Shown: piece after piece, positions 1-11,760 of the stretch
Numbering within the stretch: the stretch's first letter is position 1
Layout of the letters: every line of letters starts with the position of its first letter
Origin: Daphnia carinata
Taxonomy: Eukaryota; Arthropoda; Branchiopoda; Diplostraca; Daphniidae
Reading direction: 5' to 3'
Assembly (NCBI RefSeq): GCF_022539665.2
Contig: NC_081335.1
Coordinates: 7,750,001-7,814,000 of the forward strand
Length of the DNA: 64,000 nucleotides
Translations under genes and position numbers: made by a program
The notes under the pieces: generated by a model
Told to the model about the DNA's origin: nothing
Databases searched by the model: none
The model's input: only the letters and a program-made list of their open reading frames with translations

Positions 1-789
1 CGAATTTCTCTGTTTTTTTTCGTTGTCTTCTTCTTTCCTCCAGCCGTCTTCGGTGGGAAATCTTTCACCATATCGGATTCTCGTCAAATCGTGTAGAGCT
101 TGCGCAACTTGTTCTACGAGAAAGAGAAAGAAGAGGAAAGAAACAGCAAACAAACGGAGAGATAGTTTTGTCGCACATCTCAGTCAACGCACCGGCCGGA
201 TCGAGGACGAGACCTACCAATTCACACCGATTTACCTTCTGCCACGCGTCTGGAAAACACAAAACCAAACGAGTGCTAATTCGAGACGAACGGAATGCGG
301 TCGACTTAGGTGAGCTTCTTTTCCCTTTCTATGTTCTCGTTGAAAAGAATGTGGGGATTTATATTTTTTTTTTGTCCAATCGATTGGCCTCTTCATTCAT
401 TAGAAGCCATTTCTTCATGATATTGCTAATCGAAAAACGTGGGGCTGTTAAGTAAGCTAAGATCAAATGAGAGTTGTTTGGCCCTATAACAACCGGGGAA
501 AAAGAAACGAAATCCCGCCGGCCAGATTCACGGTCGTGGTTATACAGACAGCAACAGGTGGCACTAAAGGTTATTCACCCATCAGTTTGTTGTTATTTTG
601 CTTGTGTTACGGGCCTCTCTCTCTCTCTCTATCTATTCTAGTCCGTTCATTAATCACACGCTGGGATTTTTTCTATTTTTTATTTGTACACCAATTCGAA
701 AAGCAGGTTTAACTAACTTCATTTTATGTTGTTTTTTTTGTAAAATGCTATGACCTGGTACAAACGAAAAAAGAGTGTCGTTCACCAAG
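1..789. other. Upstream region of the filzig-like gene
   Basis: This stretch precedes the first coding exon of the serine protease. It has a short CT run near 617-630 and a good donor (gtgagc) at 310, so a 5' untranslated exon ending near 309 is possible. No protein reading frame here looks conserved. The start of transcription cannot be placed from the sequence. Confidence 0.35.
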
Positions 790-3700
790 ATGATTGCTTT
801 CTTCTGGCTGTGGCTTCTTCTAGCTGCTTCACCTTTGCTGGCTAAATCTATAGCACCGACAAGCTACCAAGAAGGTAACGTACACCTACGAGCAGCAAAC
901 GCTCCACATTTTTTTTCTTGTTTTATTTATTTACGTTATTTTAACCCTGTAAAAACCGCACGAGGGCTGTGTCTCTCCTAGACGCCCCCCCCCCCTTTTT
1001 TTCGATGTCTCTTGAAAAAAAAAATGGTGTCGCTGATGACACAGTCGTATGAGAACGAAACCGCTATTCAAGGAGCAAAAATGTTTTTTAAACGAGAGAT
1101 GTTTCTGCTTAAATGAGGATAAGGTATTTAGCTCTTAGCGGGGCTTGAACCACCGCGGTGGAACGAACGACAATGTTGCGTGACATTCAAACAAAAAAAT
1201 AGGCTAAACTGTGGTATTTCGAATGTTATGATGAAAAACAAAACAAAAAAACGGGTGTACGCTACACGTTTGCGAGCTTTCTTTGAGGAAACAGTCCTCA
1301 ATCTGTACACTCTCTAGTGTCATTGGAATAGAAGGTCACGTCTCTTAGCCCGCCAGTTGACCTCAATAATCGGAAGGAAAAAGAAACTGTAAAAGAGAAA
1401 AGAGGGATAGAGAAACGGGTCACTGAAAGCGTGCGGCATCAACTACGCTGAAGAAACAAAAAGGAAAGAAAAATGGGATGTAGCGGAAGCGAAAAAGAAA
1501 GAATACAGATTGGGAAAGAGTTTTTACTTGGTTTGTTTTGGTATAACGCAGTCATGCATGGAAAAGTTCATCAAACAATGACGATTCATGGTGCAGTATG
1601 TTACCTGCAACCAGGAAGTATCTCGCCGACGGAGTCAAACTGTAAAACGACATCCTATTGCGTAATTGAAAAGGGACGACAATAAAGAAAAATTAAGCCT
1701 GCGCAGGATCTTAACGGAATTGGTCCTTGATGTTTTCCCCTTTTTGAAGCAGTTTGAATCCAACAGAAGAAATTCTTTTTGATACGTACAGGGGGGGGGG
1801 GGAAGGTCTGTTGAATAAGGGAGAATTAGGGAGGGAGGAGGGAAGAGTTGAAATGTTTAGATAAAAAAAAAGGGATTATTGCATTAATTGTTTATTACTT
1901 TTTCTTTCCTGGACTCTGGCGTGTTAGGTGATTTAATGTATGACATTCAATGGGAACGGAGGGGGGTGAGATGCGCAGCTGGGGGCCAACTTTCTATCCT
2001 GCTGATGGGCGTTGGAAACTAGAAAAAAAAAATAGTAAAAGATGGAAAGAAAAACGGAGAAAGGAAGAAGAAATAATAATAATAATAAAAAAAAAATAGA
2101 ATCCCGTTATTCAGGCCACCAAACTGGCGCCAAGATACCCTGGCCTTAATTTTTTACCAAGCCAGTCGCGTTTCCTTTTCAGCCGTTTTCACCTACCTTC
2201 TTTTTTTTTGACAAAAAAAAATAAAACGTTAATCAATTCCAATATGGAAAGTCGTTTCCGTATATGCAGATAAGCTCAGCTCGTTTCTTTCAATCCGCGT
2301 GTTCTACTGAAAATGGCCAAAAGAAAGTTTCTTTCCGCGTTGTTCGCCAGCGACCATTCGATCGTTTAAATTACGATCGACAGCTTTCTAAAAAAACTGA
2401 CCGCGATTGCAGAAATATCAAGCGTGTCACACTTTGCTTAAAATTGATGAAGATTAAAACTAAACGCAGATGTGCTGGAGGTGGATCAGCCGTTGGCCAG
2501 CGGCCGATCGTCGTCACTGCCCGAAAGGTTCTTGCAGATAGCCCACAAGAACTGCCAAGGTCCCGAACGCCAACCGGGCATTTGCATGTTCAACTTCGAA
2601 TGTCAACAGCAGCGAGGCAAGGTCGTAGGCGCTTGTCTCGATGGATTCTTATTCGGCGCTTGCTGTCACTTGTCGGCCGATCATTCGATGAATGCCGCCG
2701 TCGTCTCCGCTTTGCAGGCCGTCGGTGCACCCACCGTCGTCGATGGACCGTAAGTTTTCACATTTAAAACTCCGCCTCCTTATTTCATCATACGATGAAG
2801 TTAGTAAAAACGTGATTTTAAAATGATACGTGTTTATGAATTCAAATAACGGGAGTTCTAATTTATGTGTGTGTGTCTTTGCTTTCAAAAAAAAAAATAA
2901 AAAAATAAGGGCTCATTCTTCGGCGAACGAAGGGGATGTTGACTCGGAGGTCTCTGGCCATCCTGAGCCGTCTAACGTAACGTCCGACTTGATTGGCTAC
3001 GGCAGTTTGCGCGTTCCCGCTGCGATTGGTGGACACGACGTCGCCGACGATGCGAACAAAGACGCATCTACACCTGTGCTGCCCCTCGTGCTCATGTTCA
3101 AAAACGACTCTGTCGCGGCCGTGGCGACCTCTGGCGAAACGCAAAAGGAAGGCGAGGGCGATTTAGAGTCGACGGCCACTAGCCAGAACAATAAAGCGTC
3201 CCAACTGTGGACCAGTGATGTCAGCTTGCCCATAACGGCACTTGCAGACAACCAGATTGCGCTCTCTTCGCAAGACAATCCGACTACAGCCGGTTCGCTT
3301 TTAGCGGACCAGCCGGTGCAGCAAGTCGTTCTGCAACCGACCGCTTCGCTGCAGATCGATGCGCAATCATCGAAGCCGCCCGCGGACGAACCGCCTACGC
3401 CTACGCCCGCCACCAACCGCGTGCCCGTGCGCGTCAAAGGTCAATCGAACAAGAGGCCGCGACCTAAACCGTCCACGGCTTCGACTAAAAATGTTGAAAC
3501 GACGTCGACTACGGCGCCATCTGTGGAAAACGTGGTGACCACCACGTCGGTCGAAGTTGGTAACGTTGCGGTCACGGAATCGCTGGCCGATCAACAGGCC
3601 AACGTGCTCCAGTTTCTCGTCAGCAATCCGCCCGCTTGGGTTTTGGATGAAATCATCAACGGCTCGACTTTAACCACCTGGTATCCTCTACCCATCGCCG

Positions 3701-5791
3701 GTTTGTTTATTTTAAAATAAACTTCCAATCATTTTTATTGTTGGACGATGCTTTAAAAAAAACAAAAACATGAATGTTATTGCTTGTTATAGAAAGTGGA
3801 AGTATGATTGATCTTGGGACGGACGTCGCGGCTCCTTCCGTTTCCGCATCACCTGGGATCCGACCGCTAAAGAGGAAGCCGGTGAAGAACCGACCGCAGT
3901 CGACAAGCAAAATCAGCCCTACAACGGCACCGACCGTCAGCCAGATGGAAGACGACAACGACGACGGGGATGACGGTGAAATCAGTGAATCGGTTACAAC
4001 GGTAGCGTCCATAACAACAACGACCGATCCACCAGCAACATCGACCGTGACCACTAGGAAACGAAAGCCGGTTTTCGATTACGTCAAGGGTAATTTACCT
4101 TAACAAATAATAAAAAACAGATTCCTTTTTTTTTATTTTAAATACCGTAGAGATTTTCAATCGCAAGTCTATCAAAACGCCTTTTGTTTATAATTTTTTT
4201 TTGTATTGGGGGGTGGTGTAGATTGCGGAGTGCGGCCGATGGCGCCAGAGGCTCGCATCGTGGGCGGTAGGCGTTCGGATTACGGCCGTTGGCCGTGGCA
4301 AGTGCTGATTCGCGAATCCACCTGGTTTGGAATCTTTTCGAAAAACAAGTGCGGCGGAGTGTTGATATCCGATCGGCACGTCCTCACCGCTGCTCATTGC
4401 CAACCCGGGTAAGTGGGGTTCCAATGTTTTATAACTCTACGCTTCTTCGCGATGAAAACCCAATCCGCCGTTACGTGAAAAAGATTCGACGTGTTTATTT
4501 CAATGTCGTCTATGGCGATGCTCGTCGTAGCGGATTTTTCTGGCCGTAAACGAGATTGAATACGACGTAAGCCGCCCATAGAGCAAACAAAAAACAAAGA
4601 ACCGCACCACTATCATTAAACATTGTTTGGGCGCCTAGTCGGCGGGACGAAAGTCACAGCTTCTCGCGTCGCGAAGTGTCTCTTGGTAGGTACATAACGT
4701 TCATCGACACCCAAAATAAAAGAATCACGCTCTGTCGACAAACGGTAATAGCCCGAAGAGTCGTTCTTCCTCTTTCTGCACCACTGGTTTGTGACCAGAT
4801 GGTTTGTATGGGGGGTGGGCTTCAAACCGTTAACTTCGCTACGCGTACACAAAACGCGTGAAACCAGAAACGAGATCTTTTCCCCCCGTCTTATTAATTA
4901 TCCGTTAATTCGAAGTATTTAAACAGAAAAATCTAATTCGATATAATGTTTTATTTTCGATGAGTTTAGGTTTCTTGGATCGCTGTTGGTGGTGTTGGGA
5001 GAGTTCGATTTGACCGGTCATTCGGAGCCGAACACGCCGATGGAGAAGAACGTGAAACGAGTGGTCGTTCATCGCGACTACGTCGAGCGAACGTTCGAAA
5101 ACGATTTGGCCATATTGGAACTCGATTCGCCCGTTGAGTTCAAGCCGTACATTGTTCCTATTTGTTTACCTTCAACTTCCGATGGCGACTTTGTCGGCAA
5201 AAAGGCTGAGGTCACTGGCTGGGGCAAATTAAGCCACAGTGAGTATTTTTGTTTTATTTGGTTGTCTGCTGCTATGCGGCGTTGCCATTTTCGGTGGAAG
5301 ATGTAAATGAAACATTAAAAAATAAAATTATTATTTCAGACGGCCCTACTCCCGGCGTGTTGTACGAGGTTGACGTGCCGATCATAAGCAACCCGGAGTG
5401 TCACGACATGTTCAAAAAAGCTGGTCATGAAAAACGCATTTTAGATAGCTTCGTCTGTGCTGGTTACAGTGAAGGCAAAAAGGATTCGTGCGAGGTATTT
5501 CGCTAATTAAAATGGAAAAATCAAAACGAGCAAAGAACAAAAAAAAAAAAAAAAAGAACTACTAATAACTTATTAATATTTGTATCTATTTAAATAATAA
5601 AAAAACAGGGCGACAGCGGCGGACCGCTCATGTACGAACGGGACGACGGACGATGGTCGCTGGTCGGAACGGTCTCTCACGGCATCCGATGCGCCTATCC
5701 CAACATGCCCGGAGTCTACATGCGCATGACGTACTACCGGCCGTGGATCGAGCGCGTGACGGGCATCGGCGGCACCCAGCTGGGCCGGTGA
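790..5791 (+). CDS. flz: Filzig-like secreted modular serine protease
   Basis: Coding exons 790-874, 2470-2749, 2910-3700, 3793-4089, 4222-4408, 4970-5238, 5340-5494 and 5609-5791 join in one frame with GT-AG introns and give 748 residues. Residues 1-19 form a hydrophobic signal peptide. Residues 57-95 are a cysteine-rich disulfide-knot module ending GACC, as at the N-terminus of Stubble and filzig. A long Thr/Ser/Pro/Val-rich stalk of about 370 residues follows. The trypsin-like domain starts at RIVGG (Ile497), with catalytic His543 (TAAHC), Asp592 (ENDLAIL) and Ser691 (GDSGGP); Asp685 predicts cleavage after Arg or Lys. The domain closely matches Drosophila filzig, a protease of the apical matrix and tracheal cuticle. 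That match and the extracellular role are family knowledge. The stalk is fast-evolving, and the first intron is the longest at about 1.6 kb. Confidence 0.9.
875..2469 (+). other. First intron of the filzig-like gene
   Basis: This 1.6-kb intron separates the signal-peptide exon from the cysteine-knot exon. It holds several homopolymer runs (C near 984, G near 1791, many A/T runs) and no conserved reading frame. Its length, against 60-160 bp for most other introns of the gene except the 561-bp fifth one, would suit a first-intron regulatory region, but no site can be named. Confidence 0.5.
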
Positions 5792-5904
5792 ATACACGTC
5801 CATCCTCGTCTTAGCCGAACGCAGCGAGGAATAAGCTGTGATTGTTAGATGAAACCTGACTAAGAGATTCCCGTCTTCTACGTCTATACAAATTTAAAAA
5901 CAAA

Positions 5905-6000
5905 AATAAATCCACCAAGTTCATTCAGCAGTTCAAAATGGAAAAAAAAGGAGGAACAAGCTGAGATGAAACGTGGCCCCCTCTTACATTTGTAAATAAA
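5905..6000 (+). promoter_or_regulatory. Polyadenylation signals of the filzig-like gene
   Basis: Two AATAAA hexamers lie at 5905-5910 and 5995-6000, about 115 and 205 bp after the stop codon. A TTTATT at 6155-6160 gives AATAAA on the other strand, as expected for convergent UBXN4. The two genes therefore appear to end tail to tail within about 0.5 kb. Confidence 0.5.
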
Positions 6001-6313
6001 ACTTGAATTGACATGTTGCCGGGCATTTGTACTATGTACAGCCTGTTCCGGTCCCATTCGTTTTAGTTGCACCTTTTTCAATGGCACATTTAAAAGAAAT
6101 AAACTTGTGTACGAATTCAGACTTTGCAACAAGAATTTTCCTATCGCAGTCAGTTTTATTGATCAAGTCATCCCCCCCCCCCCCAAACCGAAAGTTACAA
6201 AAACAATCGATAGTAATTTAGGAAAAAACAAAAACAAACATCGAATTCAAGAGTAAACCTTGTGTTTGCTCGAATTGGACGAGCTGGCTAGAAAAAAATT
6301 CGATAAGGGATGT

Positions 6314-8203
6314 TTATAACTGTTGGGTGGAGTTGCCGTTCCACGTTCCGTTATCATCACTGCTGTCATCAGGGCTAGCGTCGCTTAAACGGTGTATGTT
6401 ACCATCAGGCCTCCGACGGCGAACTCTAGAAAGCCGTAATTTAGAAATATAACTCCTGAGTTCGAGATGGATAACGAGTAAAGAGCGCCGAACCATACCC
6501 ATGATTACTAGGCTGTTGCTGAGCCGCTGGAACATCGTCAGTCACACGAGGGGTAGGATTCGAGAAAAATGTCCAAATCCAATTCCAGATGAGAAAAACT
6601 CGTGCGAAGAGCGAACTAAACAGCGAAGGGCTGGCGGATGTGCTAGCCTTCGGCTTAGAACCTGATGACAAGGTGAACAGAAGATTGAAAATGTAAAAAA
6701 AAAAATATTCCATCTTAGATCGAAAAGGAAAGAATAAGAGAAATGACATTAAAGGTAAATAGGAAGCCGAGGAATGATAATAAAAATGAGAACACAAACC
6801 GGCTGCAGGAATGATAAGAAGAGCTGCAGAAGGAGAAAGATCCAGTTCACGTAACGTTTGCTGCATGTGAAACTCATCGAATTGGCGGCGAGGGAAAGTA
6901 GTGCTGATTGTATAAGGTCTAATAATGCAAGTGAGTTGATAAATAAAATGGCAAGCGCAAACGGGTTATGGCTGCATGTTGGATTAGGACGTAAAATCAT
7001 TCATTAATACAAAACGCTACCTGAAATTTGGTTGAATTTCGCGATCAATGAATTCGATGACGGCCGATAATTTGGCGTCCGAGGAAAATTGATCGGTACG
7101 AGTGGAACCGTCTGGCAAACGAAACTGAAGGCGAGCAAACGCGCTACGAGCCGCTGAGGCCCTTTCTTGTTGAAGTTGTTCTTGGGCACTCTGAGCAGTA
7201 CGTCGCCGCTCCTCTTCGCTAATCTGAGCCGCTTGGTACCGGGCAGCTCGATCTGCCCTGTCTTGAAGAATTTGCTGTCGGATTTTCTCCAGGGCTTCTT
7301 TTTCTTCGCGTTTTTCTTTCTGACGAGAATCAGCTTGTTCACGTAATTCGCGTTCTCGCTGCATTTCTTTCAATTGTTGAAGTTGTTTGCCTAGTTCTCG
7401 ACGTTCGCGTTCCTTAATTTTTTCTTTTTCACGTTCTTCTTCGTTCTTCTTCTCACGCACGCTAGAAAATAATTAGGGGTTGGTACACCAGAGTTAAAGA
7501 CGCACTATTTAATTGGATAATGCTGTAGCATAATTACAGTGCTAGCAGCTGATCAGCTCTTTCTAAGCGAGCTTCCAATGGTAAATTACCAGGGACAACA
7601 TCGTTATTTTCACTTTCACTTTTGGAAGCTTCATCGCTTCGTGATGAATGTGATGCTTCTGTGCTATGGGCTGTTGTTTCTGGCGAATCACGATTGTCTG
7701 CCGGCTAAAATCACATGAAACAGATCATTTAAAGAATAATAAGAAGAATTGATATAAATACCTGCAATATTTGATTCACATTCTGCTGTTTGTCATGTGC
7801 TTCCAATGCTAACTGGGCTCTCTTTAACAATGTGGGAATGTCTACCAATCCACCGATAACTTCTAATGGTGATCCTTGAAGACCAATCATGTAAATTGCT
7901 GGCAGGATGACAAGAGGGTCTACATGGAAGGAGGTATTGAACATTAAAGATACAAGAGAAAACAGGGAGACAAATGATAAAATTATACATACACAACTGA
8001 CTGAACTGATTGGCTTCACTGGTCCCATTCTTTAAGGAAATTGAGACACAACTGTTAAATAATTTTGAGACTTCTTCATCTTCTAATCTGGCTAAAAGGT
8101 TTCGCGAATCCTCATCTTCTGTGGTTACAACTACTACAAATATGCATTTTCTATTGCGTGATGCTCCTATAGCTTCTGGAATACTCCCTTGAAACCAAAG
8201 CAT
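6314..8203 (-). CDS. UBXN4: UBX domain-containing protein 4 (erasin)
   Basis: Exons in transcript order are 8203-7993, 7919-7762, 7704-7538, 7461-7021, 6903-6800, 6661-6499 and 6425-6314, giving 451 residues. The N-terminus MLWFQGSIPEAIG and the following thioredoxin-like region match UBXN4 from animals. A charged, glutamate- and arginine-rich coiled coil follows, then a UBX domain with the FPRRQF loop and the ELDLSPSAALLIIP strand. Next comes an aromatic hydrophobic hairpin (FLIWNWIWTFF) and the conserved tail ending WNGNSTQQL. UBXN4 is an ER-membrane adaptor that recruits p97/VCP to ER-associated degradation. The hydrophobic segment is where the family enters the ER membrane. The last intron is only 73 bp, and reading through it would give a false C-terminus. 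Confidence 0.93.
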
Positions 8204-9683
8204 TTTTATTCGTTAGTTTTACTATCCCCTTGCTTGATTGCAATTGGAGTGCAAGAAATTCGTTCTGTTTTCTCTTCAATAACTGCCACAGTATATTCCA
8301 GAACTTGGGAGTAGGAGCGGATGAAAAAAATGTAAATGATAACACCTGACGACGACAACCAGAAGGGTTTACCATAACATCTGTACTGGCCAGTGTAATG
8401 TGCGGACGTGGGCCGCGGACTGTGAATTTGGCAAACAGTGGACTTCAAGCCGCGGACTGGCTAAAAAGAAATTGCAGCAGTCCCCAGTTTCCCCACTCTA
8501 CAACGGTCCGCAGTCTGCGTATTATACGGGGGATGCAGCATACCACGTAGCACAGTACCGGGTTGCCTGCTTGCATCTAAGTGCCATCAAATCCACCTAT
8601 CATCTACCCTAGAAAATACACTTAGCCTAACTTCCAGTAATTGACGAAAACACAGCAAAAACGTGGATTATAATTATCACTGAATATTAAAATGAGTTTA
8701 TGTGACAGATCGAGGCAGAGAAATACTGATTCAAACTGGAACGTTTCATAAAAATTTTTTTGCTCATGTAAGTATTGTTGCTGTTTTTTTTTTTGTAAAA
8801 AAAAAAGACAGTCTTTGTTAAAGAAAACATGATCTCCAGTGAAAATTGGGGATTGAAATCGACATAAAAGATCAGACAATACACTGTACAAAACAGTGCG
8901 ATCGGGGTTTCTGATCGGGTTTGGTGATTTTTTTTCAGACCAATTTTGATCGGGCTAAAAAAACGGTGCTCGGTGCACCAAAAAATCCGAACCGTAATTT
9001 CAAAACAACCCAAAACCCACAAAATCCAACATGGTCTCAGTACATATGTACTAAGTAGTACATAGTTGCAGATGCACTTTTTCTTATGGGGTAAATGACA
9101 AACGCGCAGGGCGTTAGTCAATTGTTTTGTTTTTTTTAATATTGTCTGCTTGGAGTTTTTCCACGCGGAAGTCGCGATAAAACGTGGTTTTCTACGCGGA
9201 TATGTGGAAAAAGAACCCTAAAATTGTAAATTAAATGAGAACCCATGAAATAAATTTGTTTAAATTATCTTACTTAATTTTTAATACAAGACGGAATGTT
9301 GAAATTTTCTAGACACAAACAAAATGTAAATATGTACTTATAATTAAATATTTTTACACTTATTTACACTTTTTAAAATTTGAACTTGGCGCGGTAAAAA
9401 AATGGCCGCCATAATGGTTTATCAAAAACAACTTTTTCAAACGTAATTTTTGGGGTTAAATATAGCAGCTTAAAAGTAAACGTTTAGAATAACTTGTTCC
9501 TGGAATCACCAGGAACAAAAATATTATAATGGTTTCCTGTTTTGACGAAGATTAAGCATCAAACAATCAATGCAAAGTTTCGTCTTTTTCACACACCCCC
9601 TCCCCTTTCTAAAATCATGAAATTCTTTAATAATTATTTATGAAGAAACTAAACAGTTAAAATTGACAAATTTTGCATCAATC

Positions 9684-9706
9684 GATAGCTCTTATCAAGA
9701 GCTATC
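9684..9706. repeat. Perfect 10-bp hairpin, left copy
   Basis: GATAGCTCTT and AAGAGCTATC pair fully around the loop ATC. A sister hairpin lies exactly 200 bp to the right. It is inside the quasi-palindromic element. Confidence 0.75.
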
Positions 9707-9883
9707 TAATTCTATGAAATTTATGTTAAATTTTCAGAAAAGGAAAGAGTTTAAGTGTAACATCTATTTTTTTATTTTTATCGGTTGCGTCCATTAGAAC
9801 CTTAGATCGAAAAACAACAAAAACACATTTTGCGCTTAAAATTTTTTCGATTTGAAAATATTGATTACAATTACCTAAAAATG

Positions 9884-9906
9884 GATAGCCCTTACCAAGG
9901 GCTATC
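9884..9906. repeat. Perfect 10-bp hairpin, right copy
   Basis: GATAGCCCTT and AAGGGCTATC pair fully around the loop ACC. Compared with the left hairpin, one T-A pair has become C-G on both sides of the stem, so pairing is preserved. The flanking ATC/GAT bases show that the two hairpins face in opposite directions. Confidence 0.75.
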
Positions 9907-10659
9907 GATTTATATTATATTTATATTATTTATGTATTAAATCAGCGAATATCATAATTAATTTTGCTGACAAATAATTAAAAAATTGTTTCTCTTATAT
10001 TCCTTTATTTCAATTACTATAACTATTGTACATACATATAATAGTAATATATATATTATAATTGTATGTATAAATATATAAATATAATTGTACGTATGTA
10101 TAAATATATATGTATAATTTGTAATATACTGTATATATGTGTATTTATTATATTGTAGTATTTATGTACATTATCATAATATTGTAAATATAAATTTATA
10201 TAAACCTAATTCATGTTATTCGCTTCGAAAAAAATTAAGACATGCGCTACACGCATTTTTGTTTAACTAGTTTAACTTTAACGGTTTAACCATTAAAGCA
10301 ACCAAATCAAAGCCCTAGAGGCGACAACACACACTTTCCCCATAAAGAAAACTGTAGGCGCGATTATGTACTAAGTAGTACATATTGCCTCGCGACCAGC
10401 CTGACAAAATCAGGATCGATCACTGACCCAAATAACGCGGGGCTGAGTGGTAAATGTGATCGAGGTTTGCCCAGTCCGCGGTCCGTGTCCGCATTTTACT
10501 CTGGCCGCCGGTCTATAGTGCCAACGTTGCATTTGCCAACTGTCAAGTAGGTGATAGAGCTCTCCCATATCGTTTGTGGATTTCGATTACAGCAAAGGTT
10601 CTCTCTAAAACATTCTGTACATTTCCGTATTTCGTGTGTTGGGAAGCACGTTCTGCAAA

Positions 10660-11760
10660 ATGGATAATCATGTTCTGGTAACGAAATCCCAAATGTTAAT
10701 CTTGAACGTTGTTTTTTTTTTCAGGGATCCGCCACAGGTGTTCAATGTAACGCAAAAAAATTCCTTTTACTTTCAGGAACCTTCACTGTATGTAATTAAA
10801 GGCATTGCTATTCTGGATAATGACGGGAAACGCATCCTTGCAAAATACTACGATCCAAATACACTCTCCACTGCAAAAGAACAGAAGGCTTTTGAGAAGA
10901 ATCTCTTTAACAAAACACATCGAGCCAATACAGAGATCATAATGCTTGAAAACATGACTTGTGTGTACAAAAGCAATGTTGATCTTTATTTCTATGTCAT
11001 GGGTAGCAATCAAGAAAATGAGGTAGAAGGTGCTTTGTTACTTTCTGAACAAAAAGAATTCATAGAAGTTGAATACTCTAATTTTTTTATATTTAGCTGA
11101 TCTTGGTGAGTGTTTTGAACTGTTTATATGATTCCATCAGCCAAATACTTAGGAAAAATGTTGAGAAACGATCATTGATGGAAAATCTGGATGTAGTTAT
11201 GCTGGCCCTAGATGAAATATGTGACACTGGGTAAAATATATCATTTTTCTTTGGAATGGTGTTTACTTAAAACTTAATTACCGTGATTTTCCAACTTGGT
11301 GCAGAATTATTCTGGAGTCAGATCCTACTGCCATATCATACAGGGTAGCTCTCCGTAATGATGACATTCCAATTGGGGAACAGACAGTTGCTCAGGTTTG
11401 TGTTAAAAGTTTAACAATTATTTCGTAGAATAGAGACATCTCCTTTGTATAACCAAACCAGTTCTTTTGGAAAGTCTTCAGCCAATTTTTATCAGGTTCA
11501 TCTCAGAACCAAAGCTTTTGTGCATAGCATATGTTATGGTATCAAAGGAGATTCTCAGTACTTATTGCAATCAAATGGCATTTAATGTAAAAGACATTTT
11601 TCTAAAATGAGTCTTATTAAACCATTGCTCTGTGGCTATCTTGTGTTGATGCAGTATTATAATAGTAAAAAGTTAAGGTCTAATCTGACAATTCCTCGCT
11701 TTTTATGCATAGGTGCTTCAATCGGCGAAGGAGCAACTGAAATGGTCTCTTCTGAAATAG
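10660..11760 (+). CDS. COPZ1: Coatomer subunit zeta
   Basis: Exons 10660-10677, 10777-11022, 11097-11230, 11305-11395 and 11713-11760 give 178 residues, about the family length of 177. The start [15 protein letters not shown], the core [12 protein letters not shown], the [16 protein letters not shown] block and the C-terminus [15 protein letters not shown] are those of the small longin-type zeta subunit. Zeta pairs with gamma-COP in the F-subcomplex of the COPI coat, which forms Golgi-to-ER vesicles on the cytosolic face of the membrane. The first coding exon holds only six codons. A second acceptor after a long T tract (exon start 10725) would insert 52 bp and break the frame, so it would give a non-productive message. 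Confidence 0.95.

Larger units (their letters stand above)
8386..10506. mobile_element. Quasi-palindromic DNA transposon (non-autonomous)
   Basis: The ends are inverted repeats: 29 of 35 bases match between 8388-8422 and the reverse complement of 10472-10506, including TGCGGAC and CCGCGGACTG. The hexamer CTGGCC flanks both ends (8386-8391 and 10501-10506) and may be a target duplication or the outermost terminal bases. The CCGCGGACTG motif recurs just inside the left end (8451-8460). A second inverted pair lies inside, around TATGTACTAAGTAGTACATA (9045-9064 and 10365-10384), with CTT(T)ATGGGG placed symmetrically. Two hairpins sit near the middle. The interior is AT-rich without a transposase. 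The CAGNG-like tips suggest hAT, but no clean 8-bp duplication was found, so the superfamily is open. It sits between the divergent UBXN4 and COPZ start codons. Confidence 0.7.

Noticed and set aside
10725-10776. Alternative COPZ acceptor after a long T tract
   Set aside because: It would insert 52 bp and shift the frame before the conserved EPSLYVIK, so it cannot encode coatomer zeta.
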